Numbered from the stretch's first letter, positions 11,386 to 19,979 are shown. The stretch: 64,000 nt of DNA from Kribbibacterium absianum (GCF_030067705.1 NZ_JASJEX010000001.1:248001-312000), one strand, 5' to 3'. Notes: a model not told the origin generated them from the sequence alone. Numbers and translations are program-made.

Positions 11386-11429
11386 GCAGGTCAGAAGGTC
11401 AAGCGGACTTTCTGGCCTGCTTTGTTTTT
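11386..11429 (+). terminator. Terminator after tRNA-fMet
   Basis: GCAGGTCAGAAGGTC pairs with GACTTTCTGGCCTGC with two mismatches and is followed by TTTGTTTTTG. Confidence 0.8.
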
Positions 11430-11615
11430 GCTGGAATCACCTCCCTCCGTGACATTGCCGTGACATTCGTCGGCGTTTCTTCGGCGATGGCATCAGTTTG
11501 CGAACCATCGTCAGAGTTATTTGATATGACCGCGAAAGTGCCGGTAGGCGGCTGTTGTCCTGAGAACAGGCTGCCGACGAGGTTGGCGGCCGCCCCGCTC
11601 CCTTTCGCCCCGTCG

Positions 11616-12215
11616 CTAGTTGTGCTCCACGACATATCGCGCAAGCTTCCTTGCCTTGGACAATGGGTGCGCCGGGAAGGCCGCGTCCCACTCGGCGGCC
11701 TCCGACTGGTTCATGAGATTGCCGCGGGTGAAGCTCGGATCGTAGGGGTCCGCCCGCCACGGGCCCTCGTAGCCGCGGGCGGCGACCAGCGTGTCCCTCA
11801 TGCCGGTGGCCACGGCCTCGTCGAAGAAGCCCCGGACGCAGAGCGGTCCTGCGGCCGTCGCGAGGTGCAACATCAGGAAATACTGGACCCCGGACGGCTC
11901 CATGGTGGTCTTGACGATGCTCCAGATCACCGGTTCGCCCCCGCGCGTGCGCGTCGCCTTGACCTCCACGAGGCCCTGGTCGTCCCCAAGGCACTCGTGG
12001 ATCCCGTCGATGACCGCCCGGGCCTCCCCGAAGGGCATCGTCTGCTCCGGGGCCAGCGGGGAGACGGTGACGAGCCCCGTGGAGCCGCCGGTGTCGCCGG
12101 CGATCTGGTACAGGAAGGGGAGCGAACCGGGTGGGTCGTCCGGCATCGCTCGGCAGGGCTGGAGCCAGCCGGGCAGCTCGACGGTTCGGCCTGCGGTCTC
12201 GACTCGTTGTCCCAT
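11616..12215 (-). CDS. Hypothetical protein
   Basis: A 199-aa soluble protein that I cannot assign to a family. The start at 12215 gives MGQRVETAG; a longer form adds only a basic stretch. It contains several aromatic and acidic strands and no signal peptide or membrane helix. It stands alone between tRNA-fMet and the deaminase gene. Codon use is normal for the window, so it is probably a real gene. The conserved-looking C-terminus NLMNQSEAAEWDAAFPAHPL is the best handle for a homology search. Confidence 0.6.
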   Translation of the reverse strand: MGQRVETAGRTVELPGWLQPCRAMPDDPPGSLPFLYQIAGDTGGSTGLVTVSPLAPEQTMPFGEARAVIDGIHECLGDDQGLVEVKATRTRGGEPVIWSIVKTTMEPSGVQYFLMLHLATAAGPLCVRGFFDEAVATGMRDTLVAARGYEGPWRADPYDPSFTRGNLMNQSEAAEWDAAFPAHPLSKARKLARYVVEHN

Positions 12216-12351
12216 GGGGCGCCTTCTCCGCAATTAATAACGTAAGAATGAAAGTAAGAATGTCAGAATGACCGCAACGGGGATATCAGCGGGTTGCTTC
12301 GGGCCGGTGCAGGTGGTCACGGAGCCGTCGGCCGGGCGTCCGCGTCGCCTC

Positions 12352-12828
12352 TCAGTTCTTCTCGCCGCGCGGCTCGAAGTAGGCGCGGAGCACCTCGAGC
12401 GCTTCGTCGCGCAGCACGCCGGCCGTCACCTCGGGCGCGTGGTGGGAGTGCTCGAAGACGGTCTCGCTGCAGGGGCTGCCCGGCTCGCCGACGAGCGAGC
12501 ACAGGTCGATGTCGCTGGCACCGTAGACCAGCCGTCCCACCCGCGACCACACCATCGCGCCGCTGCACATGTAGCAGGGTTCGCAGCTGGAGTACAGCGT
12601 GCAGTCGGAGAGGTCTGGCTCGCCGCTCTGCGCGCAGTAGGTGCGGATGAGGCCCGCCTCGGCATGGAAGGTGTAGTCGTGGGCGGTGTAGATTTGGTTC
12701 TCGTTGGTGGCGATCACCTCGCCGTCGCGCACGAGCAGGGCGCCAAAAGGCTCGTTGCCGTGGGCCGCGGCGTCGCGGGACAGTTGGATGGCCTGGGCCA
12801 TGAAGATCTCGTCATCGGTAGTGGGCAT
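12352..12828 (-). CDS. Nucleoside/nucleobase deaminase, CMP-dCMP deaminase fold
   Basis: A 158-aa zinc-dependent deaminase. The zinc ligands are visible: HAEAGL (His and catalytic Glu, about residue 56) and SCEPCYMC (two Cys, about residue 86). The EPFGALLVRDGEVIA start is typical of guanine deaminase (GuaD-like) and TadA-like proteins. The absence of TadA tRNA-binding features and the extended C-terminus EVLRAYFEPRGEKN favour a free-base or nucleoside deaminase over tRNA A34 editing. It is monocistronic. Confidence 0.82.
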   Translation of the reverse strand: MPTTDDEIFMAQAIQLSRDAAAHGNEPFGALLVRDGEVIATNENQIYTAHDYTFHAEAGLIRTYCAQSGEPDLSDCTLYSSCEPCYMCSGAMVWSRVGRLVYGASDIDLCSLVGEPGSPCSETVFEHSHHAPEVTAGVLRDEALEVLRAYFEPRGEKN

Positions 12829-13025
12829 GGGTCTTCCTCGGGTGCATCGGGCTTTCAGGTGGCCTCATTGTAGCCGGGGAGACCTTCTGGCCGGGACGGG
12901 CCCTTGCGTGCGCCGGTTGAGGCGCGACGCCACAGGCGCGACAGGATCCTCCACTGCGCCCAGCCCAACCGGAGTCGGGCGCAGCGGAGTCGCGAGGTGG
13001 GGAAGCCTCGCGGAGGTCCCGGCGG

Positions 13026-13203
13026 GATGAGTTTGCGTTGCGATTACAACACAAACTCACGGCCACGCATCAAAGCTGGTATTTCCGCAGGTGAAGAATT
13101 CAATATCGCAACCGATTTCCGTTTGCGTTGTGATCGCAAAACAAACTGCTGCAGGCACGCCCCATAGCTTTGTAATCGCAAACCAAACCGCCGCGCGCGG
13201 GCG
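13026..13203. repeat. Family C structured repeat, copy C1
   Basis: About 178 bases containing three hairpins of the form TTTG...CAAA. The first has stem AGTTTG/CAAACT around GCGATTAC. Internal blocks such as GCATCAAAG and CCCCATAGCTTTGT are shared with C2. It lies in the 505-base gap between the deaminase and lipoprotein genes. The rest of that gap (12829-13025) has GC-rich inverted repeats but no gene. Confidence 0.8.
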
Positions 13204-13333
13204 GTGCCGCGAGCCGCGAGGGGGTGTGGGGCCGCCCGCTCACCCTATGGAAGTTGAGACCCGGCCCACTGGTTGAAACTTCATGATATAAGAGAGTTGA
13301 AAATGCAAGAAGTTTCGACGAGACGAGGATGTC

Positions 13334-14035
13334 ATGACCGCCTTCCTGACCGCTGTTCTCGGCGTGCTCCTGTCCCTGTCCCTCTCTGGGTGCGGTGCGG
13401 CCGCACCGACACGGGTCGCTGCCCAAGCGGCCGATACTCAGGCCAACGCCCGTGAGGACATTCAGATCGTGGACTCCGGCTGGTCGGTCTCTGACGGGAA
13501 CCTCACCTATGGCGCCATCGTACGGAACCCGAATGCAGACTGGCGGTGCGAGCGGGCGACCCTGCACGTCGTCGGCCGGGACGCGGAGGGGCGCAAGGTG
13601 TTCGGTTTCCTGGAGGACGCGGAGGCCGTGGGCGCAGGCTCCGAGTGTGCGCTCGGCGACATCGCGTGCGGCGACGCCGCGGACGTCGCCGCGGTGGAGT
13701 TCTCCGTGGAGGTCGACGAGTCTGACTGGGCGCCCGCCGACGGCGAGCCCGCTCCGAGCTACGACCTCTCGTCGGTGGAGCGTGTGCCGGCGCCGTCCGG
13801 AATGGTGGCGGACGAGCTTCTCGTTGGCACGGTCACGCCGGACGAGGACGGCCCCGTGTGGGTGACGGTGATCGCCCGCGACGGCGCGGGCGCGATCGTG
13901 GGCGGGGCGGCCGCCTACGTGGAGCCCGAAGGCGCCGGCAAGGAGACGCGCTTCCAGGCGAACTGCTGGCTCCCGAGGGACGGCGTCGCGTCCTACAAGG
14001 CGTACGCGAGTCCGACGGAGCACAACGAGGGATGA
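13334..14035 (+). CDS. Putative lipoprotein of unknown function
   Basis: A 233-aa exported protein. Residues 1-18 form a signal sequence ending in the lipobox LSGC, so the mature protein would be lipid-anchored on the outer face of the membrane. After a short linker there is one globular region with beta-strand character (IQIVDSGWSVSDGNLTYGAI) that resembles FxLYD-type immunoglobulin-like domains in lipoproteins; that resemblance is weak. Four Cys residues follow the lipid-anchor Cys. It is flanked on both sides by family C repeats in the same orientation, so gene and repeats may have moved or been duplicated together. Confidence 0.7.
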   Translation: MTAFLTAVLGVLLSLSLSGCGAAAPTRVAAQAADTQANAREDIQIVDSGWSVSDGNLTYGAIVRNPNADWRCERATLHVVGRDAEGRKVFGFLEDAEAVGAGSECALGDIACGDAADVAAVEFSVEVDESDWAPADGEPAPSYDLSSVERVPAPSGMVADELLVGTVTPDEDGPVWVTVIARDGAGAIVGGAAAYVEPEGAGKETRFQANCWLPRDGVASYKAYASPTEHNEG

Positions 14036-14135
14036 GTTCGCGGAGGGCGCGGGCCGCGTTGGCGCTTCGGGTGGTTTGCGACGTGACTCGGGGTCGTGCA
14101 TGACGGGCCGGTGACCTTCGTCGCCTGTCCCATCG

Positions 14136-14313
14136 GGTTGAGTATGCGTTGCGATCGCAACGCATACTCCCCGCAGAGCATCAAAGGCGGTATTTTCGCA
14201 GATGGAGCGTTCAACATCGCAACCGACTTCCGTTTGTGGCGTGATTACAAACCAAACTGCTGCCTGAGCGCCCCATAGCTTTGTGATCGCAAGCCAAACC
14301 GCCGCGCGCTCGT
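14136..14313. repeat. Family C structured repeat, copy C2
   Basis: About 178 bases, same orientation as C1. Its first hairpin is a perfect 28-base palindrome (half-site AGTATGCGTTGCGA). Relative to C1 the stem pair T-A has become A-T, a compensatory change. It abuts the stop codon of the HsmA-like gene. The preceding 100 bases after the lipoprotein gene hold nothing recognisable. Confidence 0.8.
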
Positions 14314-14314
14314 C

Positions 14315-14815
14315 TTAGCCGCAGCGCGCCCCGGCCTCTGCCCTGCCCTGCGAGCCGAGCCAGAGGGCCACGGCAATGACGGCCGCCACCAGGACTGCCA
14401 CGAGGACGGCCGGAACCGGCGCGAGGGAAATCGCCGGTATGCCCACGAGAAGACCGCACACGTACGGGACCAGCCATAGGAGCCACACGACGACGCTGAA
14501 GCGGCTGAAGGCGCGGCGCGCTTGGGGGCTGCCCTTCCAGCAGGTGAAGGTGGCCCAGACGGCGTGGACCAGCATGAGCACGATGGCCAACGCGCCGGTG
14601 GCCGCGTGGATACCCATCTTGCCCGTCGCCTGCGACGAAGCGGCGATGGCGCTCATGATCAGCGTGCCCGTGGTGTCGCAGGCGAGGCCGCACCAGAACA
14701 GCACGACGAACCGCGGCCTGAGACGTCCCGCCCGTCTCTCTCCAAAGACTCCGAGGGTGTACAGGACGAGGGCGCAGGTGATCGCGACCGTGGCGATGAT
14801 CAACAGGGGGCTCAA
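14315..14815 (-). CDS. HsmA/TIGR03987-type small membrane protein
   Basis: A 166-aa integral membrane protein with about five hydrophobic helices. The pattern ITCALVLYTLGVFGERRAGR, then LFWCGLACDTTGTLIMSAIA and IHAATGALAIVLMLVHAVWA, matches the family named after HsmA of histidine- or sulfonamide-associated resistance loci. I place the start at a TTG (14815) preceded by GGAAGAAGG, because the family begins with this first helix; a much longer upstream frame is basic and Ala-rich and looks non-coding. Function in this organism is unknown. Confidence 0.65.
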   Translation of the reverse strand: MSPLLIIATVAITCALVLYTLGVFGERRAGRLRPRFVVLFWCGLACDTTGTLIMSAIAASSQATGKMGIHAATGALAIVLMLVHAVWATFTCWKGSPQARRAFSRFSVVVWLLWLVPYVCGLLVGIPAISLAPVPAVLVAVLVAAVIAVALWLGSQGRAEAGARCG

Positions 14816-15053
14816 GGTGCCTTCTTCCAGACGTGGACGGTTCCGATGCAAGTGTAGGAACGCCCGGATGAACTGCAATGGCTGGACGGATTGGACGGCC
14901 GCGACCGTCTCGGCCGAGCAGGAGGCGGCTTTCTTGGGGGGGTGTTTCGTGAGCGCTCTCTTTGGCAGGTGAGTCCGGCGCGTGTTGATCTTCGTGCCTC
15001 GGTGCCTTTGCCGAAAGGTCGTGGCAGTGCCGCTCACCTGTGGTATAAACGGG

Positions 15054-15794
15054 GTGGAGGCGTTCTTTCGCTTCTACCGAGTGCCGGGAGGTTCCTCCCG
15101 GCTTTTGTTTTCTGGGGGCCTCTTGTCCGAGCCGGCCTTCTACGGCCTCTTTGTGGTGGGAGGGCTCGCGTCGTTCGGCGGGCGCGTGGAGCCGGCGACG
15201 GCCCTCTTCTTGGCCGTGGGCGTGATGGGGATCCAGTGCGTGGGGATGCTCTCGTCCATGATCTACCGCTGGACGCTGGAGCGCAAGTGGTCGCTCGGGT
15301 GCCTGAAGCTGGCATCGGGGGTGCCGAGGCTTGGGTACTTCCTCGGAATGCTGGCGGTGCCGGTCCTGCAGCTGCTGGTGCGGGCGTCCGTCGCGCTCGC
15401 CACCGTGTGGGCCCTCTGCGGGTTCTCTCTGCGGGCGCAGCTGGGGCCGCTGGCCGTGGGCGTGGCCCTCGTCGGCGTCTTCTGGGCCTCGTTGGGCTGT
15501 GCGCTCACCGCGCTCATCCGCTCGTACCGGGTGCGTGACTTCGTGGTGTCCCTCGCGCTCACGCCGCTCATGTTCAGCGCGCCCACGCTCTACTCGCTGG
15601 ACCAGGCGCCGGCCTTCCTGCAGACCCTCTCTTGCGCCAACCCCCTGACCTGGCAGCTGGGTTATCTGCGGGCCTGCGCGGCGGGCGAGGAGCGACCAGA
15701 GCTGCTGGCCGTGGCCGCGTCGATGACGCTGGCGATGGCTGTGGTGGGATATCTCAGCACCGGGCGCATGCGCACGGTGTCCAACGAGGGATAG
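15054..15794 (+). CDS. ABC-2-type permease-like membrane protein, possibly N-terminally shortened
   Basis: About 246 aa with six hydrophobic segments. The strings ALTALIRSYRVRDFVVSLAL and PAFLQTLSCANPLTWQLGYL correspond to the last part of ABC-2 permeases (drug/polysaccharide exporters), in which FL...NPLT is a recurring motif. No ATPase gene is adjacent. The start is uncertain: the GTG at 15054 is in frame, but a terminator-like hairpin lies at 15083-15110 inside the predicted coding region, and a TTG at 15123 is an alternative. It may be a remnant of an exporter or a gene with leader control. Confidence 0.55.
   Translation: MEAFFRFYRVPGGSSRLLFSGGLLSEPAFYGLFVVGGLASFGGRVEPATALFLAVGVMGIQCVGMLSSMIYRWTLERKWSLGCLKLASGVPRLGYFLGMLAVPVLQLLVRASVALATVWALCGFSLRAQLGPLAVGVALVGVFWASLGCALTALIRSYRVRDFVVSLALTPLMFSAPTLYSLDQAPAFLQTLSCANPLTWQLGYLRACAAGEERPELLAVAASMTLAMAVVGYLSTGRMRTVSNEG
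15083..15110 (+). terminator. Terminator-like hairpin inside the 5' part of the ABC-2-like gene
   Basis: GCCGGGAGG and CCTCCCGGC stand two bases apart and are followed by TTTTGTTT. An extended -10-like TGGTATAAA lies 34 bases upstream, so a short attenuated transcript is conceivable. Confidence 0.55.
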
Positions 15795-15841
15795 CCGGCG
15801 CGGGGCGCGCTGGGCATCGTCGCAGCGGAGATGTGCGCCCG

Positions 15842-15963
15842 CAACTTTGCGCTGTGATCACAACACAAACCGAAAGCGGTCCGGAGGTTGAAACAACGAC
15901 CTGCGGTGATGCCGCCTTTGATGCCAGCGTTCGAGTTTGCTTGGCGTTCGCAAACCATCTCAT
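15842..15963 (-). repeat. Family C structured repeat, copy C3 (inverted)
   Basis: Reverse-oriented and more diverged than C1/C2, about 122 bases. On the minus strand it has GTTTGC/GCAAAC as first stem, the block GGCATCAAAGGCGG, and a GGTTTGTGTTGTGATCAC hairpin. It lies in the 386-base gap before the peptidase gene. Otherwise that gap has only a short, unconvincing open tail to 16069 and the terminator below. Confidence 0.7.
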
Positions 15964-16119
15964 CGGCGTGCATCCGAACGACAACACGGCCACGGTATGG
16001 ATGCAGGCGAGCGCTCTGATCCGGCTCGTGCGGATGCAGGGGAGCGAAGTGGACGTTGTGGAGCTGTAGACGGCCAAACGTTCGTGGCCCCGCGCGCCCG
16101 ATCGAACAGCATAGAGCCG

Positions 16120-16162
16120 CGAGACGAGAAGAGCCCCGATCGACGAGGCCCTTCTCGTCTCG
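16120..16162 (-). terminator. Terminator of the aminopeptidase C gene
   Basis: A 12-bp perfect stem, CGAGACGAGAAG pairing with CTTCTCGTCTCG, 18 bases after the minus-strand stop. There is no long T run, so it may act as a 3' stabiliser. Confidence 0.6.
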
Positions 16163-16180
16163 CCAGCTTGAGGCGGAAGC

Positions 16181-17668
16181 CTAGTAGAAGATGCTCCACG
16201 GCTCCGTCATCACCGTGGGCGCGGTGTCCCACAGCGCGAGGGCGTCGGGGCTCACGAACTCGCGGCGCACGGCCACGTCGGCCGCATAGAGCCGGAACCA
16301 GTCGCCGCTCATAATCAGGTAGCCGTCCTTGCCGGAGTCTTTGCCCCAGCTGTTCTCGACGCGCCAAGCCACGGGGCGTCCGTCGTCGCCCAGCTGCACG
16401 CCCTCGAGCGTCATCGCGTGCGTCATGCCGGACTCCTGGGAGGCGAGCATGGCCGCCTTGTCCATGGTCAGGTCCACGTCGAAGAGGTCGCCCGTGTCCA
16501 TCGTGTCGAGCGCCAGCGTGCCGGGGTAGTCCTTGAGCTTGGAGGGGAAGTTCTGGCCCACGTCGCAGGCGAAGTAACAGGCCTCGCCGGCCTTGAGCGA
16601 CGCCACCGCCGCGTCCTCGAGCGCCTCGATCGGCATGTTGAGGAAGCGCATGGGGAGGCCGCCGAGGATGCGGTCGCCCATCTCGACGCCGTAGACCTGC
16701 TCGTAGGGGTACTTGTCGAGAGGGTAGTTCACGAGCTCCACGTAATCGTTGAGGTCGAACTTCACGTACTTCTCGGCGAACTCCTGCGGCGTGAGGCCTG
16801 GGTCCTTGAGCAGGCGCTTGGCCGGCTTCTCCGGTTCCTCGCCGTCCTTCGCCTTGGGCGCCGGCGTGCCGGCCGGGCCCGTCGTGGGCTCGATGGGTTG
16901 CAGCAGAGCCTCGTCCACCGTGGCCTTGGGGCCGACCTCGCACGCGAAGTCGAACGTGGCGGGCGGCTCGGCCAGGCACACGCAGAGCATGCGGTGCACG
17001 TCGTCCATCATCTCGGCGCGGCGGGCGTCGATGGCGCCGCGAGTCGCGCCTTCGGCCACCATGCGCCGCAGCTCGAGCCCGTCCTTGCGGAGCAGGCGGT
17101 TGAGCACCTCCACCATGGCGGTGGTGTTCGACGAGCATGCGGTCTCGGGCATTGCGGACTTGGGCACGAGACCGTACTTGGCGACGAGGTTGGCGCCGTA
17201 GTTCCACTGGCCGCCGTCGTCGGCCGGGCCTTCGAAGAGCATGGCCACCGCGCGGTCGTCGAGCGGCTTGCCGGCTGTCTCAACCGCGTGGACGAGGAAC
17301 GCGTTCGCCCACTCCATCTTCTCGTAGAACTGCAGGTAGGCCTGGGAGAATTCGAAGTCCTCCACGTCGAGGGCCTGGAGCATGCGGGCGCGGCACGAGT
17401 TGAGCGTGGCGAAGAGCCAGCAGCGGCCGGACTGCTCCTGGTTGGTCACGGTGGTCGCGGTGCGGAGCTTGACCGCGTAGGTGTCCTGGTAGGCGCGCAG
17501 GGCCACCGGGTTGCGCGCGGCCTTGACGATGCCGTCGCTGGTCACGGCGTTGCGGGCCACGCGGTTGGCGCGGGACCGGGAGAAGTCGGCGCACTGCTGG
17601 CGCACGACCGCGGGGTCGAGGGCGGCGTCCGGGCGCAGCGTGGACTCCTGCCTAGGGTTGGGTGTCAT
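16181..17668 (-). CDS. pepC: C1B family cysteine aminopeptidase (PepC/bleomycin hydrolase)
   Basis: A 495-aa papain-fold peptidase of the bleomycin hydrolase type, usually a self-compartmentalised hexamer that trims peptides in the cytosol. The oxyanion Gln and nucleophile are in QEQSGRCWLFA (about residue 70-80). The catalytic His is in MTHAMTLEGV and the Asn in VENSWGKDSG. The usual length is about 440-450; the excess is explained by a Lys/Pro/Glu-rich insert near residue 240 (PAGTPAPKAKDGEEPEKPAK). The ATG at 17668 has AGGAG eight bases upstream. It is a single-gene unit. Confidence 0.92.
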   Translation of the reverse strand: MTPNPRQESTLRPDAALDPAVVRQQCADFSRSRANRVARNAVTSDGIVKAARNPVALRAYQDTYAVKLRTATTVTNQEQSGRCWLFATLNSCRARMLQALDVEDFEFSQAYLQFYEKMEWANAFLVHAVETAGKPLDDRAVAMLFEGPADDGGQWNYGANLVAKYGLVPKSAMPETACSSNTTAMVEVLNRLLRKDGLELRRMVAEGATRGAIDARRAEMMDDVHRMLCVCLAEPPATFDFACEVGPKATVDEALLQPIEPTTGPAGTPAPKAKDGEEPEKPAKRLLKDPGLTPQEFAEKYVKFDLNDYVELVNYPLDKYPYEQVYGVEMGDRILGGLPMRFLNMPIEALEDAAVASLKAGEACYFACDVGQNFPSKLKDYPGTLALDTMDTGDLFDVDLTMDKAAMLASQESGMTHAMTLEGVQLGDDGRPVAWRVENSWGKDSGKDGYLIMSGDWFRLYAADVAVRREFVSPDALALWDTAPTVMTEPWSIFY

Positions 17669-17763
17669 GGGTCTCCTAACTATCGGGTGACGCAGACGGC
17701 GGAAGGCCGCTAATCGTACCGTACCCCTCTTTGAAGGGAGTGGCGCACGCCGTGCGGGCCCCG

Positions 17764-17922
17764 TGGACGCTTCGGTCAAAGCCGTTTGTCCGGACCTGGA
17801 CGCTTCGGTCAAAGCCAAATGTCCACGCTCCATCCTGCGACAGCGTGGACGCTTCGGTCAAAGCGAATTGTCCACGCTCCAGCCGGGCGCAGCGTGGACA
17901 AACGGCTCTCTCCCAAGCGTCC
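17764..17922. repeat. Family B repeat cluster I (four units)
   Basis: Units at 17764-17791, 17797-17825 and 17846-17874 (forward), and 17895-17922 (reverse). The forward unit runs TGGACGCTTCGGTCAAAG then a variable CCGTTTGTCCA half. The reverse unit carries the alternative centre GAGAGAG. Neighbouring units of opposite orientation pair through GTCCACGCT/AGCGTGGAC into larger hairpins. Confidence 0.85.
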
Positions 17923-17964
17923 GCGGTTTCGAGCGCAACCGGCGCGCCCCTCACTATTAACAGC

Positions 17965-18015
17965 GTGTCAACAGCTGCCATCGGCCCATGCGCCAACAGT
18001 TGACACTCAGTCAAC
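17965..18015. promoter_or_regulatory. Probable TetR operators
   Basis: A perfect palindrome GTTGAC-ACTCA-GTCAAC at 17999-18015 and a further half-site GTGTCAAC at 17965-17972 stand before the TetR gene. Their position suggests autoregulation of the operon. The TTGACA within the palindrome could also be a -35 box. Confidence 0.6.
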
Positions 18016-18052
18016 ATGGCGGTGACCTTCAGCGACCGGGAGAGGGGCCCCT

Positions 18053-18673
18053 TTGGCCGACGCACGGACACAGCACGCCCGCGAGGACGCGGACGCCCGG
18101 TGCGCCCAGATCGTCTCGGCGGCCCGGGCGCTCTACGAGGAGCGGGGGCTGTCGTCCGTCTCTGTGGGCGACATCACCGCCGCAGTGGGCGTGACCCGTT
18201 CGCTCTTTTATCATTACTTCCCAAACCAGGGAGCGGTGACCTCCGCGGTCCTCGACGCCTACGTCTCGGAGTACGTCGAGAAGCTCGCCGCTTGGAACGC
18301 CAGACGGCGCCCGGGCGACATCGAGCACGCGCTCACCACTGTGGTGGGCCTGCTCCGCCAGGAGATGTTCGAGGACAACCCCTTCCACGAGGCGATCGTC
18401 TCGACGGAGAACGCCTCGCTCTACCTGCAGCTGATCCAGCGGGTGGCCGACCACACCGCCACCTACCTCATCGACACCACCGTCCAGGACTACGCGTCCC
18501 TGCACCCCGTGGCCATCGACCACCTCTACGAGACGTTCTACCTGCTGATCGTCGGGCTCATCGGTTTGCTCCGAGCCCATCCGGACCTTGATGACGGCGT
18601 CGTCGCGGACCTGATCGCGCAGACCCTTCATATGGACAGAAACAGCGAGAGAGAGGACAACCATGCTGTTTAA
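18053..18673 (+). CDS. TetR/AcrR family transcriptional regulator
   Basis: A 206-aa regulator, likely a ligand-responsive repressor. The N-terminal helix-turn-helix reads VSVGDITAAVGVTRSLFYHYF (about residues 36-56), the classical TetR signature; the C-terminal part is an all-helical ligand domain. The start is a TTG with GAGAGGGG upstream. The end overlaps the start of the DUF5692 gene by eleven bases, so it is the first gene of the operon that continues with DUF5692 and perhaps with the aconitase X and flavoprotein genes, which it probably controls. Confidence 0.85.
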   Translation: MADARTQHAREDADARCAQIVSAARALYEERGLSSVSVGDITAAVGVTRSLFYHYFPNQGAVTSAVLDAYVSEYVEKLAAWNARRRPGDIEHALTTVVGLLRQEMFEDNPFHEAIVSTENASLYLQLIQRVADHTATYLIDTTVQDYASLHPVAIDHLYETFYLLIVGLIGLLRAHPDLDDGVVADLIAQTLHMDRNSEREDNHAV

Positions 18674-19772
18674 CGTGTACGGGGCCAATGCCGGTTGGCA
18701 GTGGCTCGGTCTGATCCTGGTGCTCGTCGCACTGATCGGCCTCAACGAGGTCGCCCGACGCTCCAAGGCCGGCGGCATCTTCATGTTCTTCGGCGTGTGC
18801 GGCGCCATGACGGTCTACTGCATCGTCGTCGAGGTGGCCGCGGCCATGGGCGCGGAGTGGGCGCTCAACAACCCCACCCACACGGACATGAACTCCTGGT
18901 TCCACTACGCCAAGGTGTACGCGGCCACCATCGGCTGCATCGGCTTCATGATGATCAAGTACTCCTGGACCCCTCTGGGCCGCGCCCACTGGTTCAAGGT
19001 GTTCCCGTTCGCCATCGTGGCCATCAATATCCTCATCGCCGTGGTGAGCGACTTCGAGAGCGCCATCAAGGCCTGGGGCACCACCTGGGTCTCCACCGAG
19101 GGCGTGGTGCTCTACGGCGGCATGCACAACGTGCTCAACGGCATTGCCGGCCTCATCAACATCGCCTGCATGACCGGCTGGTTCGGCATCTACATCTCCA
19201 AGAAGCGCGAGGACATGCTGTGGCCGGACATGATCTGGGTCTACATCCTTGCCTATGACATTTGGAACTTCTGCTACACCTACAACTGCCTGCCGACGCA
19301 CTCCTGGTACTGCGGCATCGCCCTCTTGCTGGCGCCCACCATCGCCGCGCTTGCCTGGAACAAGGGCGGCTGGATCCAGAACCGCGCGTTCACGCTGTCC
19401 ATCTGGTGCATGTTCTGCCAGATGGTGCCGATGTTCGTGAACGACTCCGTGTTCGCCGCCGACTCCGTCAACAACCCGAGCGTGAACCTCGCGGTGTCGG
19501 TGGTGGCGCTCCTCGTCAACGTGGCCGCGTTCGCGTACATCGTGGTGCGCTCGGTGCGCTACGGCGTGAACCCCTACACCAAGGAGGTCTTCGCCGGCAC
19601 GTCCAGCTTCACCGCCGCGATGGAGCGCCGCGCCACGGCAGAGTACCTGCTCGAGACCGAGCCGGCCTCCGCGACCGCCTCGGAGAAGGCCGAGATGGTG
19701 GCCTACGCGAACCTCCCGATCCCGGCGCAGCCCTCTCCCAAGGACCTGCCGAACGGAGGCGCCGCAGCATAA
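18663..19772 (+). CDS. DUF5692 family membrane protein
   Basis: A 369-aa polytopic membrane protein with about nine hydrophobic helices rich in Trp and Tyr (for example WVYILAYDIWNFCYTYN). I recognise it as the DUF5692 family of uncharacterised proteins, frequent in Coriobacteriia and clostridia. Overlap with the TetR gene shows translational coupling. The neighbours downstream (aconitase X, ene-reductase flavoprotein) suggest it moves or binds their substrate, but no transport activity is proven for the family. The C-terminal 60 residues are cytosolic and Ala/Pro-rich. Confidence 0.8.
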   Translation: MLFNVYGANAGWQWLGLILVLVALIGLNEVARRSKAGGIFMFFGVCGAMTVYCIVVEVAAAMGAEWALNNPTHTDMNSWFHYAKVYAATIGCIGFMMIKYSWTPLGRAHWFKVFPFAIVAINILIAVVSDFESAIKAWGTTWVSTEGVVLYGGMHNVLNGIAGLINIACMTGWFGIYISKKREDMLWPDMIWVYILAYDIWNFCYTYNCLPTHSWYCGIALLLAPTIAALAWNKGGWIQNRAFTLSIWCMFCQMVPMFVNDSVFAADSVNNPSVNLAVSVVALLVNVAAFAYIVVRSVRYGVNPYTKEVFAGTSSFTAAMERRATAEYLLETEPASATASEKAEMVAYANLPIPAQPSPKDLPNGGAAA

Positions 19773-19886
19773 AACCTGCAACGCGATAGCACTCGTCGAG
19801 TTTTGTCGCCCTTGCGGCCGCTGGGAATCGCTTCCCGGCGACCGTTTTGTGCCGTGCAGCCGAGATTGGGGTTCTGAATGTGGCTC

Positions 19887-19979
19887 AGATTGCAACTCTG
19901 AGCGGGACGAGGCGCAGAACTGCCGTCTCGACCCTGAGATGGCGGTTTTGGAGGGCTCGGGGGCTCAGAGTTGCAATCT
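19887..19979. repeat. Family D inverted repeat, copy D1
   Basis: A 17-bp perfect inverted repeat (AGATTGCAACTCTGAGC and its complement) encloses an inner GAGACG/CGTCTC-type hairpin and the block GAGATGGCGGTTT. It occupies the 344-base gap between the DUF5692 and aconitase X genes. The rest of the gap is promoter-like, with no gene. A related element is at 61657-61735. Confidence 0.75.

Noticed and set aside
11399-11644. Minus-strand 81-codon frame next to tRNA-fMet, considered as an integrase remnant
   Set aside because: No recombinase residues, it overlaps the terminator and the next gene, and I found no duplicated tRNA 3' end that would mark an attachment site.
15632-16069. Forward frame continuing through repeat C3 after the ABC-2-like gene
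   Set aside because: It overlaps the previous gene in another frame and then reads the inverted repeat; nothing family-like at the end.
17764-17922. Family B clusters considered as CRISPR arrays
   Set aside because: Units occur in both orientations, spacing is irregular, repeats are variable and no cas gene is near.
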